From: an archaeon
Lineage (GTDB): Archaea; Methanobacteriota_B; Thermococci; Methanofastidiosales; NM3
Length of the DNA: 64,000 nt
Direction of reading: 5' to 3'
NCBI GenBank assembly: GCA_004212155.1
Contig: RXIG01000004.1
Coordinates: 19,855-83,854, forward strand
How positions within the stretch are numbered: position 1 is the stretch's first letter; every line of letters starts with the position of its first letter. Under the pieces are notes generated by a model. The model was not told where the DNA came from, did no database searches, and saw only the letters and a list, made by a program, of their open reading frames with translations. The translations under genes were made by a program, and so were the position numbers. Shown piece by piece: positions 60,885 to 64,000 of this stretch.

Positions 60885-61991
60885 ATGGACACGACAGAAA
60901 AGATTGCGATGGTAAAGCGACCCCCTACGGAAGAAGTGCTTACTACGGCAGACCTCAAGACCTTCTTTGACGAGGGCAGGCACATACGCCACTACATTGG
61001 ATTCGAGATCTCGGGCCTCATCCATTTAGGGACGGGGCTTATGACGGGTGCAAAGATCGCCGACTTCCAGAAGGCGGGCATCGATTGCAGCGTATTCTTG
61101 GCAGATTGGCATGCATGGATCAACAACAAGTTCGGAGGAGATATGGAGACCATACAGCGGGTCGCCGTCGGCTATTTCAAGGAGGGGCTTGCCGTGTCGA
61201 TCGCCGCCATGGGCGGAGACCCCGATAAGGTGCGATTCGTGATGGGCTCCGAGCTCTACCGTGATAGCGAGAGCTACTGGACAAACGTCATCAACATCTC
61301 GAAGAATCTTACCCTCGCTCGCGTTCGAAAGTCGATCACCATCATGGGCAGACAGCAGGCGGAGGACGTCAACTTCGCCCAGCTCATCTATCCCCCTATG
61401 CAGGTGGCAGACATATTCGAACAAGACCTCTCGCTCGTGCATTCGGGCATGGACCAGCGCAAGGCGCATGTCATCGCCCGCGAGGTAGCCCCAAAGCTGG
61501 GGAGGGAGAAACCCGTAGCGGTGCACCATCGCCTTCTCCTCGGCCTCAATCAACCACCCATATGGCCTGTCGAGAAGGAAAAGCTTCGCGAGCTTTGGTC
61601 GCAGATGAAGATGAGCAAATCGATACCAAAGTCTGCGGTCTTCATCCATGATTCTCCCGAGGAGATACACGACAAGCTCAAGCAGGCGTTTTGCCCTGCT
61701 CAGAACACGGACTTCAATCCCGTGCTTGACTGGGCAAAGACGATCCTTTTCAGGGACGGCGAGTCCGAGTTCGTCGTACACCGCCCGAAGAAGTTTGGTG
61801 GCGATATCACATTCTACGATTACGATTCACTCGAGACAGCGTTTGCAGAGGGGGACCTCCACCCACTCGACCTCAAGACCGCCGTTGCCGAGCGTCTCGT
61901 CGACCTTCTAGCGCCCGCCCGCGACCACTTCTCGAAACCGAAGTACGCCAAGATGCTTGAAGAACTCAAGGTAATAAAGGTCACGAGGTGA
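60885..61991 (+). CDS. tyrS: Tyrosyl-tRNA synthetase, archaeal type
   Basis: A 368-residue class I synthetase. YIGFEISGLIHLGTGLM has the HIGH equivalent (HLGTG), FLADWHAWINNKFGG is typical of archaeal TyrRS, and MKMSKSIPKSAVF gives KMSKS near residue 243. It lacks the bacterial C-terminal S4 domain. Start: the ATG at 60885 follows the prs stop by one base; the open frame upstream is prs in another frame. It is cotranscribed with prs and srp19. Confidence 0.92.
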   Translation: MDTTEKIAMVKRPPTEEVLTTADLKTFFDEGRHIRHYIGFEISGLIHLGTGLMTGAKIADFQKAGIDCSVFLADWHAWINNKFGGDMETIQRVAVGYFKEGLAVSIAAMGGDPDKVRFVMGSELYRDSESYWTNVINISKNLTLARVRKSITIMGRQQAEDVNFAQLIYPPMQVADIFEQDLSLVHSGMDQRKAHVIAREVAPKLGREKPVAVHHRLLLGLNQPPIWPVEKEKLRELWSQMKMSKSIPKSAVFIHDSPEEIHDKLKQAFCPAQNTDFNPVLDWAKTILFRDGESEFVVHRPKKFGGDITFYDYDSLETAFAEGDLHPLDLKTAVAERLVDLLAPARDHFSKPKYAKMLEELKVIKVTR

Positions 61992-61995
61992 TGCA

Positions 61996-62307
61996 ATGGG
62001 CCACGGCGACGACATGGTTATATGGCTTGCTAACATCGATGCAGCGCGTTCGCGTTCCGAGGGTCGCAAACTTGCCAAGGGTGTCTCCCTCAAAGGGCCC
62101 CAGCTCAAGGAGCTCTCGAAGGCGGCCCACAACATCGGTCTGCAGTCACAGCGGGAGTCTGAGAAAAAATATCCCAAGGATCGGGCAAACACCGACGCTC
62201 CACTCGACGGCCGCATAACCGTCACAAAGAAGTACTCGAAGTCGAAGACGCTTAAGTTGCTGGCTGACGAGGTCAGGCGCCTTCGTAAAGAGAAGAGTGA
62301 TCAGTGA
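61996..62307 (+). CDS. srp19: Signal recognition particle 19 kDa protein
   Basis: A 103-residue protein that binds the SRP RNA tip and helps SRP54 load. MVIWLANIDAARSRSEGRKLAKG and KGPQLKELSKAAHNIGL, then the basic end DGRITVTKKYSKSKTLKLLADEVRRLR, fit archaeal SRP19. GGTGA lies just before the ATG at 61996; an internal ATG at 62014 (MVIWLANID) is also possible. It starts four bases after tyrS. The 3' end overlaps the opposite PAP2 gene by 35 bases. Confidence 0.9.
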   Translation: MGHGDDMVIWLANIDAARSRSEGRKLAKGVSLKGPQLKELSKAAHNIGLQSQRESEKKYPKDRANTDAPLDGRITVTKKYSKSKTLKLLADEVRRLRKEKSDQ

Positions 62308-62995
62308 ATCCTTTCTTTTTCGCAATATACCATACTATCTTGTAGATGGCGGCTACAAATATCACACTGATTATCGCATCGATGAGGTAATGGTCGCCCG
62401 TATAGACGATGACGACTGTCATGATGATGGTATTAGCAACATAGAGTGTCGCCGTCTTCCTCCATCGCTCTATGATCGATATCAGCGCCCCTAACGACGA
62501 TATGAATATGTGTCCCGACGGTATTGCAGAATAGTGGGCCGTTATTGTTTTTTCCGACCAGGCAAAGTACTCTATGCGGATGGGGACTACCTCAAGCTCC
62601 TCCACGCGTATGGGTGGTGCCACCGGGTATGTCACGTATATGATGCTGTCGATGATGAAGATGAAGATGCCTATTGACATGTAGACCCATGGGGGCCGAT
62701 TCTTTGAGAAGAAGAACAGCGGCCCCAAAAGGGCGGTTATCACGAGGTGTGGGATGACGTAGTAATACGCGGCGAACCGTGCAATTGGCCCCTCTGTTCC
62801 AAGAAGGTCTTGCAGCACTATCGTGAACGTGGCAGGAAACGTGTGTGGATTCATCGTTTCCTCGAGTGGTAGGAATCTCAGACCCTCATATATTATGGGT
62901 ACGAACACGGCTATTGCAAGGAAAACGATGTTTAGCTTGTTTGAGGTAAATCGTTTAAACTGCCGCTTCACTATTTCCTTTGCGTGCGTGTTCAT
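62273..62995 (-). CDS. PAP2-family membrane phosphatase (Aur1/Ipt1-like subgroup)
   Basis: A 240-residue integral membrane protein with about six helices. The catalytic pieces are YPVAPPIR, SAIPSGHIFIS and TGDHYLIDAI, which give His and Asp for phosphoester transfer in the PAP2 fold. The YPVAPP form is typical of the inositolphosphotransferase-like branch. The active site would face outside, acting on a lipid phosphate. It is divergent from a second, different PAP2 gene, and a TTTTAAATAAG element at 63018-63028 could serve as TATA box for either. Confidence 0.85.
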   Translation of the reverse strand: MNTHAKEIVKRQFKRFTSNKLNIVFLAIAVFVPIIYEGLRFLPLEETMNPHTFPATFTIVLQDLLGTEGPIARFAAYYYVIPHLVITALLGPLFFFSKNRPPWVYMSIGIFIFIIDSIIYVTYPVAPPIRVEELEVVPIRIEYFAWSEKTITAHYSAIPSGHIFISSLGALISIIERWRKTATLYVANTIIMTVVIVYTGDHYLIDAIISVIFVAAIYKIVWYIAKKKGFTDHSSLYEGA

Positions 62996-63087
62996 GGTGG
63001 TAGATACATTATGATTTCACTTATTTAAAAGTATATTATATGTTTTCGTATGGGATATTTTTTTATTCTTGCCGCCGTTGTCTATGT

Positions 63088-63732
63088 ATGGACCTGCATG
63101 GGCCCGGCATCTGTACGTGGTATGCGATTCCGCTGTTTGGCATCTTTGTTGCCTTCTCACTTATTGTCCATTGTGGTGTTGAGGGTATCGAGACAGTTGA
63201 TGGCGCGTGGCGCGATGTCATGGCATCCATCGCCTCAGCCCCTCTTACCGATGTCATGAACCTCATATCGCTCATCGGGTCGACCGCCTTCGTATATAGT
63301 GTTTCGTTGATCCTCTTCGTACACATGTGGAAGTCCCGTATGAAGGAATCTATCGTGTCGTTCTTTTCCATGTTAGTCACTGCAAGCCTTGCCGTCAATG
63401 CCATGAAGTATGCGTTCAGGATTCCTCGCCCTCCAGACGGTCTGTTGCATGTGAGCGGGTATTCATATCCCAGTGGGCACGTCGTCCTAACGACAGTGTT
63501 TTATTTTGGACTTGCCTACGCCCTCTACAAGTGGGGCCGTATTTCGAAGGTCACGTCCTTCCTTTTTGCCACCTTCGTGTCGCTTGCAATGGGTCTCTCC
63601 CGGACGTATCTGTCGGTCCATTACCTCTCCGATGTCATAGGGGGATATCTCCTCGCACTTGGCGTCGTTGCAGTGTTTTTCTCATGGCTATCGCGCTCGT
63701 TCTCGCGGCGCGATACGCCTAACACCAGATAA
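63088..63732 (+). CDS. PAP2-family membrane phosphatase (classical type)
   Basis: A membrane phosphatase of about 214 residues with six helices. Motifs: MKYAFRIPRPPDG (motif 1), GYSYPSGHVVLTT (motif 2) and LSRTYLSVHYLSDVIGGYLLA (motif 3), the full PAP2 set. Likely substrates are polyprenyl or phospholipid phosphates. Start: the frame opens at 63040, but the ATG at 63088 (MDLHGPGICTWYAIPLFGIF) gives a normal first helix and lies after the TATA sequences near 63018-63040. I prefer it, with low certainty. The 203 bp after it hold only the promoter of the next gene. Confidence 0.82.
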   Translation: MDLHGPGICTWYAIPLFGIFVAFSLIVHCGVEGIETVDGAWRDVMASIASAPLTDVMNLISLIGSTAFVYSVSLILFVHMWKSRMKESIVSFFSMLVTASLAVNAMKYAFRIPRPPDGLLHVSGYSYPSGHVVLTTVFYFGLAYALYKWGRISKVTSFLFATFVSLAMGLSRTYLSVHYLSDVIGGYLLALGVVAVFFSWLSRSFSRRDTPNTR

Positions 63733-63897
63733 TCGCAGTGTCATTCATCCACCCTTAATTCGTTTTGCTCCCCAACTTGTCTTATTTTTCTTCTTTGGGA
63801 TGCTGCATTGTCTTATGTGCCGCCCTTCCACGGTCATAAACTGTGTGCTCGTGACGCATATGCACGTTATTGTGTCCCCTCTCGCCGTTACCGAAAC

Positions 63898-63907
63898 CTT
63901 TTTATAC
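63898..63907 (+). promoter_or_regulatory. TATA box near the window end
   Basis: CTTTTTATAC is centred about 33 bp before the ATG at 63936 and predicts a leader of a few bases. Confidence 0.4.
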
Positions 63908-63935
63908 CCAACTAGTTACCTCAATAGTGCACGAA

Positions 63936-64000
63936 ATGTGCGAGTGTGCAATAATTTTACACACTGGCGCACCTATGTGTTATAGGTGCCGACCCCGGCA
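63936..64000 (+). CDS. Start of a truncated cysteine-rich gene, or of a structured RNA
   Basis: An open frame from the ATG at 63936 reads MCECAIILHTGAPMCYRCRPR and runs off the window. Four cysteines in 18 residues (CxC and CxxC) suggest a metal-binding protein. The same bases can fold into hairpins (for example CACCTAT/ATAGGTG), so a non-coding RNA is an alternative. It cannot be named. Confidence 0.3.
   Translation, partial: MCECAIILHTGAPMCYRCRPR

Noticed and set aside
1..64000. CRISPR arrays, transposases, integrases, tRNA and rRNA genes
   Set aside because: I looked for repeated spacers, terminal repeats, DDE or tyrosine recombinase motifs and tRNA T-arm sequences, and found none. A dedicated tRNA scan could still find a degenerate case.

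Overview
This window is a stretch of archaeal chromosome, about half G+C, and densely coded. The archaeal assignment rests on co-occurring families: 20S proteasome alpha and beta, thermosome, membrane LonB, a 67-residue histone, SRP19, TiaS, TrmY, archaeal NadM and RibL, Cgi121 (KEOPS), an RPA-like OB-fold protein, archaeal TyrRS and AlaRS, and Pth2. FtsZ, LonB and histone together point to Euryarchaeota. I cannot place it more finely: no methanogenesis gene, rRNA or tRNA was recognised in the window. I found no CRISPR array, insertion sequence, integrase or phage gene.

Layout. 1-7 kb: end of a two-headed winged-helix regulator, alaS, then leftward nadE, an MBL-fold hydrolase and lonB. 7-11 kb: a membrane protein resembling a protease that has lost its active site, then a phosphohexomutase/GlmU-like pair for activated amino sugars. 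11-21.3 kb: a surface and uptake region with a leftward ABC ATPase and two secreted Ig-like proteins, small orphan genes, a secreted amidotransferase-fold-like protein, and a rightward operon of lipoprotein, fused permease and anchored phosphoesterase. 21.3-27 kb: cgi121, a CdrS-like regulator with an FtsZ2-like gene, a giant UPF0182 membrane protein and msrA. 27-34.9 kb: metG, an MTA/SAH deaminase, surE, serS, a TatD relative, an RPA-like protein and trmY. 35-43.8 kb: nadM, a small Pcc1-like protein, a DMT permease, an aminotransferase, ribL, a nucleoside-catabolism operon (uridine phosphorylase, probable phosphopentomutase, probable methylthioinosine phosphorylase), kamA and an HD hydrolase. 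43.8-51.4 kb: histone, UPF0201, an ADP-forming acyl-CoA synthetase alpha subunit, an actin-like ATPase with a PRC-barrel/coiled-coil protein and a nucleotidyltransferase, and split glycine decarboxylase. 51.4-64 kb: pyrG, proteasome, thermosome, a COG1395 regulator, tiaS, an OB-HD nuclease, pth2, prs, tyrS, srp19, two PAP2 phosphatases and the start of a truncated gene.

Expression signals are readable. Many first genes are leaderless: a TATA box lies about 25 bp before the start codon. Other starts carry AGGTG or GGTG about five bases before ATG. I used these two rules to correct several starts. Nine of ten convergent gene pairs overlap or abut at their 3' ends. Several transcription units end in hairpins followed by T tracts.

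The most interesting content is the actin-like/PRC-barrel/nucleotidyltransferase cluster, where the actin-like protein has Lys in place of the phosphate-1 Asp; the nucleoside salvage operon, whose residues point to specific functions; and the surface/uptake region with its membrane-anchored phosphoesterase.
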